Source of the DNA: Clostridia bacterium
GTDB taxonomy: Bacteria; Bacillota_A; Clostridia; Oscillospirales; CAG-272
Length of the DNA stretch: 30,712 nt
Assembly (NCBI GenBank): GCA_017462125.1
Contig: JAFTRQ010000016.1
Span: forward strand, 1 to 30,712
Direction: 5' to 3'
The notes beneath the pieces are model-generated. The model did not search any database and had not been told where the DNA came from. It worked only from the letters and a program-made list of their open reading frames with translations. Position numbers and translations under genes: made by a program. This document shows positions 1-6,484 of this stretch, piece by piece (position 1 is the first letter of the stretch; each line of letters begins with the position of its first letter).

Positions 1-300
1 CCTTGTGAGATGCACGGTGTTAAGGGCGGTATGCAGAACTGCCAGCTCGAAATGAGAAAGGCAGTTGAGGCAGGCTACTGGCAGACATTCAGATACAATC
101 CTACTCTCGAGTCTAACAAGCTGACAATCGACTCTAAGGAGCCTACCGGTAACTACGTAGACTTCATTAAGAGCGAGACTCGTTATGCTCGTCTCGCACA
201 GTCCAACCCCGAAAGAGCTGCTGCTCTCTTCGCTAAGGCTGAGGCTAGTGCTAAGGCTAAGTACGACAGACTCCAGAAGATGGGTAAGCTGTACGAATAA
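1..300 (+). CDS. nifJ: Pyruvate:ferredoxin (flavodoxin) oxidoreductase, C-terminal fragment
   Basis: The reading frame is open from base 1 and ends with TAA at 298-300, so only the last 99 or so residues of a roughly 1,170-residue enzyme are present. The fragment starts with a Pro-Cys-Glu-Met-His-Gly stretch and continues with Lys-Gly-Gly-Met, AVEAGYW and RYNP, then a DSKEP and a DFIKSETRY segment. This is the usual end of the thiamine-diphosphate domain of PFOR. The family oxidatively decarboxylates pyruvate to acetyl-CoA and reduces ferredoxin in the cytoplasm of anaerobes. A hairpin repeat (316-371) and then an intrinsic terminator (397-427) follow. The ATG at base 10 is internal and not a real start. 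Confidence 0.9.
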   Translation, partial: PCEMHGVKGGMQNCQLEMRKAVEAGYWQTFRYNPTLESNKLTIDSKEPTGNYVDFIKSETRYARLAQSNPERAAALFAKAEASAKAKYDRLQKMGKLYE

Positions 301-315
301 TTTTTGATAGAACTT

Positions 316-371
316 CGGGGAGAACCTTTTTGAAAAAAGGGTTCTCCCCGAACCCCTCTCCAAAAACTTTT
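316..371 (+). repeat. 3'-end hairpin repeat, copy A
   Basis: Arms 316-326 and 340-350 are complementary over 11 bp and are joined by a T5-G-A6 core, giving one long hairpin. The tail CCCCTCTCCAAAAACTTTT follows at 353-371. It begins 15 nt after the PFOR stop. There is no T run directly after the stem, and a proper intrinsic terminator lies further on at 397-427, so this copy is probably not the terminator itself. It is one of seven related copies in the window. Confidence 0.8.
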
Positions 372-396
372 CGAAAAAATTGGTTTAATTTAAATC

Positions 397-427
397 AAAG
401 TCCTTCCGTCTACGGGAGGGCTTTTTT
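397..427 (+). terminator. Intrinsic terminator of the PFOR transcript
   Basis: Bases 400-408 pair with 413-421 (with G-U pairs) around the tetraloop TCTA. The stem is extended by A-T pairs and followed by T6 at 422-427. It is 97 nt past the PFOR stop. Confidence 0.75.
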
Positions 428-437
428 GTTTTTTGCA

Positions 438-465
438 TTGACAAAATTTTCATTTGTAGTATAAT
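438..465 (+). promoter_or_regulatory. Sigma-70 type promoter of the leader and alpha-barrel enzyme
   Basis: TTGACA at 438-443 and TATAAT at 460-465 are separated by 16 bp. The predicted transcript starts near 472 and carries the structured leader to 610. Confidence 0.75.
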
Positions 466-471
466 TATTAT

Positions 472-610
472 ATAGATAATTTCGCGGAGGTTTGCGTGAA
501 AGTTACTTCCCACTGATAGGAATTTTAACTGTTTCACGCACGGATTTTGCCTTTTGGCAAAATTCATCGATTATTATTTGTGCCGTCAAGGCGGCGGAAT
601 GGAGATTATT
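472..610 (+). promoter_or_regulatory. Structured 5' leader (riboswitch-like), copy A
   Basis: Three stems can be drawn. P1 is GCGTGAAA (494-501) with TTTCACGC (532-539), extended inside by GTTA 502-505 with TAAC 526-529. P2 is ATTTTGCC (544-551) with GGCAAAAT (556-563) around TTTT. P3 is GCCG (582-585) with CGGC (592-595), directly before the ribosome binding site GGAG at 601-604. The 3' arm of P2 can instead pair with 576-584 (ATTTGTGCC, one bulge), which would break both P2 and P3. A related leader with 29 of 30 identical bases in the core (556-585) lies on the other strand at 24548-24725. I do not recognise it as a known riboswitch class. Confidence 0.65.
496..516 (+). CDS. Possible six-codon leader peptide ORF, copy A
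   Basis: GGAGG at 486-490 sits 5 nt before GTG 496, which opens six codons (M-K-V-T-S-H) and stops at TGA 514-516. It overlaps the 5' arm of P1, so translating it would affect folding. The second leader has a six-codon ORF starting at the equivalent GTG. Very short ORFs arise easily by chance, so this is tentative. Confidence 0.3.
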   Translation: MKVTSH

Positions 611-2278
611 ATGCGCGAGAGAGCTTACAAATTAATGAAGGAATGGTGCGACAGCCTTCTTTCATATCAGGTCAGAACTAAAACGCCCTACACCGACGGC
701 GGGCTTCTCTGCCCCGCCTGCCACGTGATCCACGGGCGAATTGCCGATCTTTGCTTTCCCTTCACGGTGATCTGGTCGCGGACGGGCCAGGAAAGCTATC
801 TTGAAGAGGCAGACAGGCTGATAGATTGGTCGGAGTACAATCTGCAGACCCACGACGGTCTCTGGTACAACGATATAACCAACCGTTGGTACGCAACCAG
901 CGCGTTTTCGGCGATGTCTATGGGTGAAGCCATTTATCACTTTGGCGACAAACTGCCCTTGCGGTATAAGGAAAAGTGGATGAGTATTTTTGTCAGAATG
1001 TGCGACATTTTTCTGACCCTCGACACCCGCGAGAGCTTCAAGCCCGTGACAAATTACTATTGCGGCATCTCCGCTCTTCTTGCTATGGCTTGGAGGCTGA
1101 CAGGCGACGAAAAGTATTATGAAAAGTCAAAATATTGGGTGGGGGTTGCTCTGTCGCGTTTTGACAGCGACGGCCTGCTTTACGGCGAGGGATACCCCAT
1201 GGACTCTGCCGACGGCACGCACGCTATTGATATGGGCTACGACCTTGAGGAATCTCTGCCGCTATTGCTTCGTTATGCCGACCTGACGGGCGACTACCGT
1301 GAGCTTTTCCGCGAAAGATTTATGAAGCATCTCGTATTTCTTCTGCCCGACGGAGCTATCGATGACAGCTTCGGTGTCCGTCACAACAAGTGGACCTATT
1401 GGGGCAGCCGCACCAGCGACGGAATCATTGAGGGCTTGGCGCTTCTGCTTGACGATGCAATCTGCGCCAATGCTTGCGAAAAAGTGTTGACCCTTTACGA
1501 AAAATGCACCCGCGACGGGCTTTTATCCATGCCGATGGCGCACGTCACGGGCGAGCCCACCTGCCTGCATCACACCTTCACTCACACAAAGGCTTTGGCG
1601 GCGCTTGTGTGCGCCGAAAAGGTTCCCGAGGTGCAGAACGTCAAGCTTCCCTGCGAGGAAAAATTTGGCGTAAAAACCTATCAGCTTGGAAATTTGATCT
1701 TGGTCTCTCACGGTTGTTTTCGCGCGACCTTTTCCACGATACACAACGATTGTCAGCCGTCCCACACGGCAAATGCGGGGGGATCGATGAATCTGCTGTA
1801 TCACGACAAACACGGTGTTATTTGCGCGGCAACCTCGGCGGAATACAGCCCCACCGAGCCCCTCAATCAGCAATATCTGCGCAAAGCAGACAATCCACCC
1901 TCTATGACGGCGCAATTTGTGTTTGGAAAGACACAAGCTTGCCGCGACAGGAGCGCAAAGCTGTCTTACGACGGTACGAAGATCACCGCAACCGCCGAAA
2001 AGTGGCAGGCTTGCTACTCTTTTGAGGGCGATGAGCTGAAGATTACACTTAATTGTGCCGACGGCGTTTACAATCTTCCTATCGTTTGCGACAGAGAGCA
2101 AAAGGTGACCATGTCCGAGGACAAAACTGCGGTACAGATCAAAAACGGCGCGACGGTTATTTCAAGCGTGCCGATGACTGTTGACCCCGAAAGGCGCGTC
2201 TTCCACCAGGTCGGCGGTCTGGCTTATCTGCCTGTCGAAATACCCGTCAGCGGTTGCGTGACGGTAATTATAAAATAA
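611..2278 (+). CDS. Putative intracellular (alpha/alpha)-barrel carbohydrate enzyme
   Basis: The start chosen is ATG 611 because GGAG at 601-604 lies 6 nt upstream; an in-frame ATG at 599 is less well placed. This gives 555 residues. About 370 N-terminal residues form repeated alpha-helical hairpins typical of (alpha/alpha)6 barrels, with helix pairs such as the segment around NYYCGISALLAMAW and GDEKYYEKSKYW. The C-terminal third is beta-rich, including a His-rich stretch near SHTANAGG. This layout recalls heparinase II/III-like polysaccharide lyases and related barrels, but I cannot assign a family or catalytic residues. There is no signal peptide, so it should act in the cytoplasm on imported oligosaccharides. 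It is monocistronic, with its own promoter, structured leader and a hairpin after the stop. Confidence 0.55.
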   Translation: MRERAYKLMKEWCDSLLSYQVRTKTPYTDGGLLCPACHVIHGRIADLCFPFTVIWSRTGQESYLEEADRLIDWSEYNLQTHDGLWYNDITNRWYATSAFSAMSMGEAIYHFGDKLPLRYKEKWMSIFVRMCDIFLTLDTRESFKPVTNYYCGISALLAMAWRLTGDEKYYEKSKYWVGVALSRFDSDGLLYGEGYPMDSADGTHAIDMGYDLEESLPLLLRYADLTGDYRELFRERFMKHLVFLLPDGAIDDSFGVRHNKWTYWGSRTSDGIIEGLALLLDDAICANACEKVLTLYEKCTRDGLLSMPMAHVTGEPTCLHHTFTHTKALAALVCAEKVPEVQNVKLPCEEKFGVKTYQLGNLILVSHGCFRATFSTIHNDCQPSHTANAGGSMNLLYHDKHGVICAATSAEYSPTEPLNQQYLRKADNPPSMTAQFVFGKTQACRDRSAKLSYDGTKITATAEKWQACYSFEGDELKITLNCADGVYNLPIVCDREQKVTMSEDKTAVQIKNGATVISSVPMTVDPERRVFHQVGGLAYLPVEIPVSGCVTVIIK

Positions 2279-2281
2279 CAG

Positions 2282-2322
2282 CAAGAACCCGCTTCTCGCC
2301 TGATGGCAGAAGCGGGTTCTTG
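2282..2322. terminator. Shared hairpin terminator between convergent genes
   Basis: A perfect 15-bp inverted repeat (2282-2296 with 2308-2322, loop of 11) lies between the stop of the plus-strand enzyme and the stop of the minus-strand XRE gene. Neither side has a strong T run, so termination would be bidirectional and perhaps inefficient. Confidence 0.65.
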
Positions 2323-2341
2323 AATAAACACATATGAAGCA

Positions 2342-2545
2342 TCATTTTCCAAACATATCATCCAACGAAACGTTCAAAATTTCAGACAGCTGAGGCAGCA
2401 AAAAGATGTCGGGATAGCAGATCTCTCTTTCCCATTTGGACACGGCGAAGGCGCTGACGCCGAGGAGCGCGCCAAATTCACCTTGGCTCAGCTTGTGCTC
2501 CTTGCGGTAGCTTATGATACACTCGGCTATACGAATCTTACTCAT
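2342..2545 (-). CDS. Small XRE-family (Cro/CI-type) DNA-binding protein
   Basis: About 67 residues made almost entirely of one HTH_3 domain: a helix with YRKEHKLSQGEFGALLGVS, then the recognition helix AFAVSKWERE, then YPDIFLLPQLSEIL and VSLDDMF. This is the classic lambda-repressor fold seen in autoregulators. The ATG at 2545 overlaps the TGA of the preceding ArsR gene; GTG 2548 is an alternative start 3 nt earlier. It is the last gene of a four-gene overlapping operon, so its level is tied to its partners. With no effector domain, it may be an autoregulator acting on the repeats in the promoter at 4101-4157 (inference). Confidence 0.85.
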   Translation of the reverse strand: MSKIRIAECIISYRKEHKLSQGEFGALLGVSAFAVSKWEREICYPDIFLLPQLSEILNVSLDDMFGK

Positions 2546-3078
2546 CACTTCACCTTTTTGTAAATTTCATGGTCGCGGGTCATCATTCCAAAGGCGATCA
2601 TTTCACGGCGGATGGTACAAAAATCCTCGTGATAGCGCAAAATGATCTCGTTGACCTCTTTTTCATGGTATTCGCGGTCAAGATCAAACTGCTTCAGTAT
2701 CTCGGCGAGGACAATCTCCCGTTTTTTTCGCTGGGTGGGTATTTGCACAAGTCTGCCATATTTGAAAAAGTTGGAAATGACCTCTTTTTTGTATTTTTCC
2801 TCGGCGTCAACGATCTGCTCGTCCTTTTTTACAAGCTCGTAAAGGGGCTTGTCGAAGATCTCGCGATTGAGCGAATAGATAATATAAAATTGCGAGCGGG
2901 AGCAATTGACCACCCCTGCGGATTCCATTTTTTTGAGGTGATAGCAGATAGTGGCGGGGGTCAGAGACAGCTCACAGGCGATCTTTTCCACGTAGGAATC
3001 CTCTTTCAAAAGGATGTTGAGGATTTCAAGGCGGGTTTCGTCGGCAAGAAGCTTTAAAAGCTCAAGCTTTTCTTTCAC
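2545..3078 (-). CDS. ArsR-type HTH regulator with C-terminal DUF2087 domain
   Basis: The start chosen is GTG 3078, which overlaps the upstream TGA in a GTGA junction and has AGGGG a few bases before it; a TTG start at 3105 is less likely. The protein has 177 residues. Residues about 1-75 form a winged helix of ArsR type (LADETRLEILNILL, then LTPATICYHLKKMESAGVV). Residues about 110-177 match the DUF2087 pattern: the VQIPTQRKKREIVL stretch, FDLDREYHEKEVNEI, then the EDFCTIRREMIAFGMM segment and a final tyrosine. ArsR-DUF2087 proteins are common Firmicute regulators of unknown effector. No metal-binding cysteine cluster of ArsR/SmtB type is evident. It is the third gene of the operon, coupled to two paralogous unknown proteins. 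Confidence 0.85.
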   Translation of the reverse strand: MKEKLELLKLLADETRLEILNILLKEDSYVEKIACELSLTPATICYHLKKMESAGVVNCSRSQFYIIYSLNREIFDKPLYELVKKDEQIVDAEEKYKKEVISNFFKYGRLVQIPTQRKKREIVLAEILKQFDLDREYHEKEVNEIILRYHEDFCTIRREMIAFGMMTRDHEIYKKVK

Positions 3079-3563
3079 TCGATCACTTCCCCTCTTCTCT
3101 GCCAAGCCTCGTCAAGGCATTCTTTCGCAAATTTCAAGCCGCCGATGCGCTCTTCAAGCTCGACTTTTTCCCAATCGGAGGCACCTTGGAGCTTGGATTC
3201 AAGCTTCGCGATTTCAGAATCAGCAAAAGCAATGGTACCATAGTACAAAGCGTAATCCTGCTTTTCGCTATCCGGTGCATTGTCATAAAGCGCTACATAT
3301 TCGGGTATTGCAACAAAAATATCGTTCAATTGTGGGATAAGATAATGCGTTCCAACGTTTCTTCCGGCTACTCGGTGGCTATGAAAAAAACGACACCACA
3401 CGTTCGTTGCACCGGCATAACGGTATTTTGCGCACTTGTATTCAATAATTTGAGTTTTCTTCGCAACAGGATCCTTGTCCAGCGCCTCACAAAAGCTCTC
3501 CAATTTTTTCGTTTCGGTATTTATCAATTCTATCGCTATTTGAAAAAAACGAGAATTTTCCAT
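3075..3563 (-). CDS. Unknown protein B of the four-gene operon (paralogue of protein A)
   Basis: About 162 residues from ATG 3563; an overlapping ATG at 3569 is also possible, but GAGGGG fits 3563 better. No domain is recognised. It is soluble, charged and largely helical. Its C-terminal half aligns with the upstream gene product: IPEYVALYD-x3-DSEK here against FPDLSAYYD-x3-DEEK there, followed by similar helices ending in LDEAWQRR and LDEILTMWRDFR. The N-termini also resemble each other. The pair therefore looks like a tandem duplication that has diverged strongly. A stretch near residues 47-75 (Tyr, Cys, His, Arg rich) is not obvious in the paralogue. The start and stop overlap both neighbours, so translation is coupled. 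Confidence 0.7.
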   Translation of the reverse strand: MENSRFFQIAIELINTETKKLESFCEALDKDPVAKKTQIIEYKCAKYRYAGATNVWCRFFHSHRVAGRNVGTHYLIPQLNDIFVAIPEYVALYDNAPDSEKQDYALYYGTIAFADSEIAKLESKLQGASDWEKVELEERIGGLKFAKECLDEAWQRRGEVIE

Positions 3564-3565
3564 TT

Positions 3566-4060
3566 TCATTCCCCCTCATCCGCAAACGCAAAGACAAACA
3601 AGCCGTTCTGTGCTCTGAAATCTCGCCACATAGTCAAAATTTCATCCAAAACCTCTTTTTTGAGTCTTGCCTTGAATATTATTTGCGGATCTCCATCTTT
3701 TTCTGCTTCTGCAAGTTCGCTATTATAGGTATTATAAAAATTCGCTCTCATAAACAATTCGGAATAGAGCGCGATCTCCATAATTCCCTTTTCTTCGTCG
3801 GATAAGCCATCATAATAGGCGGAAAGGTCGGGAAACCTCTTTATCAAATTTGGGAACCTCTTACTCATTAACTCGATCGCCTTATCGACACCCGATATCA
3901 ATCCCGCGGCGGTTGCTACGTTATAAATGCCCGCCTTCAGTTGCAAAGCGCCTCTCTCCGTGGGGTGTTCTTTTCCCAAAGCCTCGATCTCTGCCTTGCA
4001 AGCATTATGCTTTTCTTTTGTTATCGTCCATAAACCGTTGAATATTTCTTGCTGGTTCAT
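3566..4060 (-). CDS. Unknown protein A of the four-gene operon
   Basis: Start at ATG 4060, with AGG at 8 nt; TTG 4066 is possible. About 164 residues, soluble and helical, with no recognised family. Its C-terminal half shares a P-[ED]-x2-A-x-YD-x4-[DE]-EK pattern with the next gene, which marks the two as paralogues. It opens a tightly overlapping operon (ATGA, then GTGA, then GTGATGA junctions) that continues with an ArsR-DUF2087 and an XRE regulator. A consensus promoter with two 11-bp direct repeats lies upstream. By eye this gene and the next are more AT-rich than the catabolic genes around them, compatible with transfer. Function unknown; a two-component toxin, stress or signalling module are all open possibilities. 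Confidence 0.7.
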   Translation of the reverse strand: MNQQEIFNGLWTITKEKHNACKAEIEALGKEHPTERGALQLKAGIYNVATAAGLISGVDKAIELMSKRFPNLIKRFPDLSAYYDGLSDEEKGIMEIALYSELFMRANFYNTYNSELAEAEKDGDPQIIFKARLKKEVLDEILTMWRDFRAQNGLFVFAFADEGE

Positions 4061-4100
4061 ATACAATACCTGCCTTTCTGTTATTGCCGGCTACACTGCT

Positions 4101-4129
4101 ATTATACACATCTAATCACTTTCTGTCAA
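4101..4129 (-). promoter_or_regulatory. Consensus promoter of the four-gene operon
   Basis: On the minus strand TTGACA (4129-4124) and TATAAT (4106-4101) are exactly 17 bp apart. The spacer carries one copy of AAGTGATTAGA. Confidence 0.85.
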
Positions 4130-4172
4130 GAGTGTTTCGATAGATTTCTAATCACTTAAACCAATGGTTTAA
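4111..4172 (-). promoter_or_regulatory. Direct-repeat operator and adjacent palindrome
   Basis: TCTAATCACTT occurs twice on the plus strand, at 4111-4121 (inside the promoter spacer) and 4147-4157 (upstream of the -35), 36 bp apart. The second copy runs into a near-perfect inverted repeat, TTAAACC-AAT-GGTTTAA, at 4156-4172. Binding at the first copy would block RNA polymerase. The XRE or ArsR product of the operon is the natural candidate. Confidence 0.6.
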
Positions 4173-4173
4173 A

Positions 4174-4199
4174 AAAATCCGCCGAGCGGGCGGATTTTT
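4174..4199 (-). terminator. Intrinsic terminator of the first AraC gene
   Basis: A 10-bp stem (4174-4183 with 4189-4198, AAAATCCGCC paired to GGCGGATTTT) has a 5-nt loop. On the minus strand it is followed by a run of T. It lies about 20 nt past the stop of the araC gene. Confidence 0.85.
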
Positions 4200-4217
4200 C
4201 ATATGCTAAGCTTGGCT

Positions 4218-4973
4218 TCATTTCAACCCCTTTTTCCTATACTCCGCGGGGGAGATGCCGTATTCGGCGAAGAACTCGCGGTCAAAGGCGCGGAGGGAGC
4301 GAAATCCGCTTTCCTCGCCGATCTGCGAGATCGTTTTATCGGACGTTGACAGCAGACGTCGGCTCTCGCCCAAGCGAAGCAGATTGACGTATTTTCTGAA
4401 GGCTATTCCCACCCGTCGCTTAAAAAACTTTGAAAGATAGGCATAATCGTAGCCGATTTCAGTCGCCGCGTCGCGAAGAACGCAGGGGGTCTTGTAGTTT
4501 TTATCCGCGTAGGTCAAAAGCTTCAAAAGGCAGTCGCCGTCAAGCTCTTTGTTGCCAGAAACATACTCTGCATACAGGTCAAATTCGCCGCAGATATAAT
4601 AGGCGAGAGCTTTTTTGTGATAGATGCTATCGGTGGGTGCGTTGCCATGAATAATGCACTTGAATTTGTTGTTTAAGGGTAGCTTGCCGCCGTTTTTTCT
4701 GTCAAACTCCGAGACTAAATTTGTCGCAAATATACACCGCGTAAGTCTTCCCTTTTCTTTGGGTGCAAAGGAATGTGTTTGGAAGGGAAAGATAAGCACA
4801 GCGTCGCCATCGGACAAAATATATTTCTTTCCGTCAATTATCACCTCCGTGACACCCTCGATCTGTCCTATAAACTCAAATGAACGGTGGATGTGTAGAG
4901 GAAAGGCGAGATATTCAAATTCATCAAGTGAAAAATTATCGTCAAAGACGGAATATTTGCTTTCAAAAATCAT
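4218..4973 (-). CDS. AraC-family regulator, divergent from the GH43 gene
   Basis: 251 residues from ATG 4973, with GAGG 5 nt before the start. Residues about 1-90 form the cupin sensor domain (FPLHIHRSFEF, then LSDGDAVLIFPFQTHSF). Residues about 150-250 hold the two helix-turn-helix motifs of AraC/XylS proteins, with IGYDYAYLSKFFKRRVGI in the first and GFRSLRAFDREFFAEYGISPAEYRKKG closing the second. It is a clear paralogue of the regulator at 6485-7252. Its promoter is back to back with that of the GH43 enzyme, so it likely controls that gene in response to a pentose or oligosaccharide (inference). A shared inverted repeat near its transcription start suggests autoregulation. Confidence 0.9.
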   Translation of the reverse strand: MIFESKYSVFDDNFSLDEFEYLAFPLHIHRSFEFIGQIEGVTEVIIDGKKYILSDGDAVLIFPFQTHSFAPKEKGRLTRCIFATNLVSEFDRKNGGKLPLNNKFKCIIHGNAPTDSIYHKKALAYYICGEFDLYAEYVSGNKELDGDCLLKLLTYADKNYKTPCVLRDAATEIGYDYAYLSKFFKRRVGIAFRKYVNLLRLGESRRLLSTSDKTISQIGEESGFRSLRAFDREFFAEYGISPAEYRKKGLK

Positions 4974-4985
4974 ATGAACCTCAAA

Positions 4986-5032
4986 AGACTAATTTTGTCT
5001 TATATTATACTGCTTCCCGCCTTGCTTGTCAA
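4986..5032 (-). promoter_or_regulatory. Promoter of the first AraC gene with inverted repeat at the start site
   Basis: Minus-strand TTGACA (5032-5027), a 17-bp spacer and TATAAT (5009-5004). An AGAC-N7-GTCT inverted repeat follows at 4986-5000, on the predicted transcription start. The second AraC gene has the same design. Confidence 0.8.
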
Positions 5033-5050
5033 GGGTGTTTTTGATAAAAT
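5022..5050 (+). promoter_or_regulatory. Candidate promoter of the GH43 gene
   Basis: TTGCTT (5022-5027) and TAAAAT (5045-5050) are 17 bp apart. The weak -35 overlaps the -35 of the divergent AraC promoter, as expected for an activator-dependent promoter. Confidence 0.5.
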
Positions 5051-5098
5051 TACATTGAGGGCTGAAATCAAATCACGCCGACCGAAAGGAGCAAAAAT

Positions 5099-6355
5099 AT
5101 GAGGATAATACCGAAGCAGGGCGTTTGCGACCCACACGTTCACATTTTTGAAGGAAAAGCATACATGTACACAAGCCACGACCGCGCGCCGGGGCTTCCC
5201 ATCTACCGAATGGACGACTGGCAGATATTCTCCAGCGACGATCTATTGAATTGGAAGCTTGAAGCAATAGTTCGCCCCGAGGACACCTTCCTCGGCAAGT
5301 GCGAAGAATGCTATGCCACAGATGCCGCCGAGAGAAACGGCAGATATTATTTTTATTTCTCACATCAGCAATACTGCACCGGCGTTATGGTCAGCGAAAG
5401 CGGCCCCGCAGGCCCATTCAAGGACGCTCTCGGCAAGCCTCTTCTTCCCAAGGGAATGGTGCCGACCTTCTGCTACGACCCCTGCGTTTTTATTGATGAC
5501 GACGAGAAAAAGACGCCTTATATCATTTTCGGCATCACAACCTTTGGCAGAAAATATTATATTGCGCGTCTGAATGAGGATATGATCTCTCTTGCAGAGG
5601 AACCCAAGCCCGTGGAGCTGATAAACGGTTGGGAACGCGACGCGGCGCAGATAACCAAGCGAGGCGGAGTTTACTACCTCAACACCCACAGAGGTCTTTA
5701 CGCAACGTCGGACAGCATTTACGGCCCCTACACCTTCCGCGGAAAATTCTGCGGTGACGCATACGTTGATCACGGCACCTTCTTCACCTATCACAACCAG
5801 ACCTATCTTACCTACGGTATTCCCGAAAACTATCACGAGGACGAAAAAGAGGACGTTTTCTACCGCACCACCAAGATGATCTACGCTCATTACAAGGACA
5901 ACGGCGATATCGTCACCGATCCGTTTATCGAGGACGTGGGTGTGGGTCAATATGACGCCAATTGGGATTCCATCAAGGGCGAGTGGTTCTTTGCCGCATC
6001 CGACGGCGCTTTCAAGAAGGAAAACGACGACGGCTTTGAGATACGCGGTCTCTGTAACAACTCCTATCTCTATTTCCAGAACGTCAACAATATGCGACAG
6101 AACGCGCAGATCTTTATTCGCGCGTCAAACGGCAACAAGAATCCCTGCACTATCGAAATTCGCGAAGACAGCCCCTTTGGAAAAATGCTTGGCTACTGCA
6201 AGATAAACAGCACCACAGTACCTACAAGCTTCAGGGAAATCCCCTGCCGTCTTGAAAACACCCACGGCACCCACAACCTCTGCTTCGTCTTTAAGGGCGA
6301 GGACGAAGAGGTCTGCCGTTTTGAAGACTTCAGATTTGAGCATATTAAATCATAA
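5099..6355 (+). CDS. Glycoside hydrolase family 43-like enzyme (intracellular)
   Basis: 418 residues; AAGGAG precedes ATG 5099 at normal spacing. Residues about 10-300 read as the five-bladed propeller of GH43-type enzymes. The opening Cys-Asp-Pro-His (Asp11) would hold the catalytic base, CYDPCVFIDDD (Asp127) the pKa-modulating Asp, and Glu179 in NGWERDAAQ is the best candidate acid. Repeated blade motifs such as GRYYFYFSH and GVYYLNTHRG fit. The last 100 residues look like a beta-sandwich module. No signal peptide, so it should cleave imported xylo- or arabino-oligosaccharides. Relatives include beta-xylosidases and alpha-L-arabinofuranosidases; the substrate cannot be fixed from sequence alone. 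It lies between two AraC regulators and upstream of xylB-xylA, which favours a xylan or arabinoxylan role. Confidence 0.8.
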   Translation: MRIIPKQGVCDPHVHIFEGKAYMYTSHDRAPGLPIYRMDDWQIFSSDDLLNWKLEAIVRPEDTFLGKCEECYATDAAERNGRYYFYFSHQQYCTGVMVSESGPAGPFKDALGKPLLPKGMVPTFCYDPCVFIDDDEKKTPYIIFGITTFGRKYYIARLNEDMISLAEEPKPVELINGWERDAAQITKRGGVYYLNTHRGLYATSDSIYGPYTFRGKFCGDAYVDHGTFFTYHNQTYLTYGIPENYHEDEKEDVFYRTTKMIYAHYKDNGDIVTDPFIEDVGVGQYDANWDSIKGEWFFAASDGAFKKENDDGFEIRGLCNNSYLYFQNVNNMRQNAQIFIRASNGNKNPCTIEIREDSPFGKMLGYCKINSTTVPTSFREIPCRLENTHGTHNLCFVFKGEDEEVCRFEDFRFEHIKS

Positions 6356-6360
6356 AATTT

Positions 6361-6418
6361 GCGGGGAGGACCTTTTTGAAAAAAAGGTCCTCCCCGCACC
6401 CCTCTCCAAAAACTTTTT
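6361..6418 (+). repeat. 3'-end hairpin repeat, copy B
   Basis: Arms 6361-6372 and 6386-6397 pair over 12 bp around a T5-GA-A6 core. The tail ACCCCTCTCCAAAAACTTTT begins at 6398. It starts 5 nt after the GH43 stop. Confidence 0.8.
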
Positions 6419-6484
6419 AGAAATTGGATTTGTTTGGTTGTGAAGCTATCTGCTCTACGGCTTTCTTTTTGTTATCAAACCTTA

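Noticed and set aside
316..371. Reading the gene-end hairpins as ordinary intrinsic terminators
   Set aside because: No T run follows the stem; the T tract is inside the hairpin core. After PFOR a separate, classical terminator is present at 397-427. They may still affect 3' ends, so they are listed as repeats.
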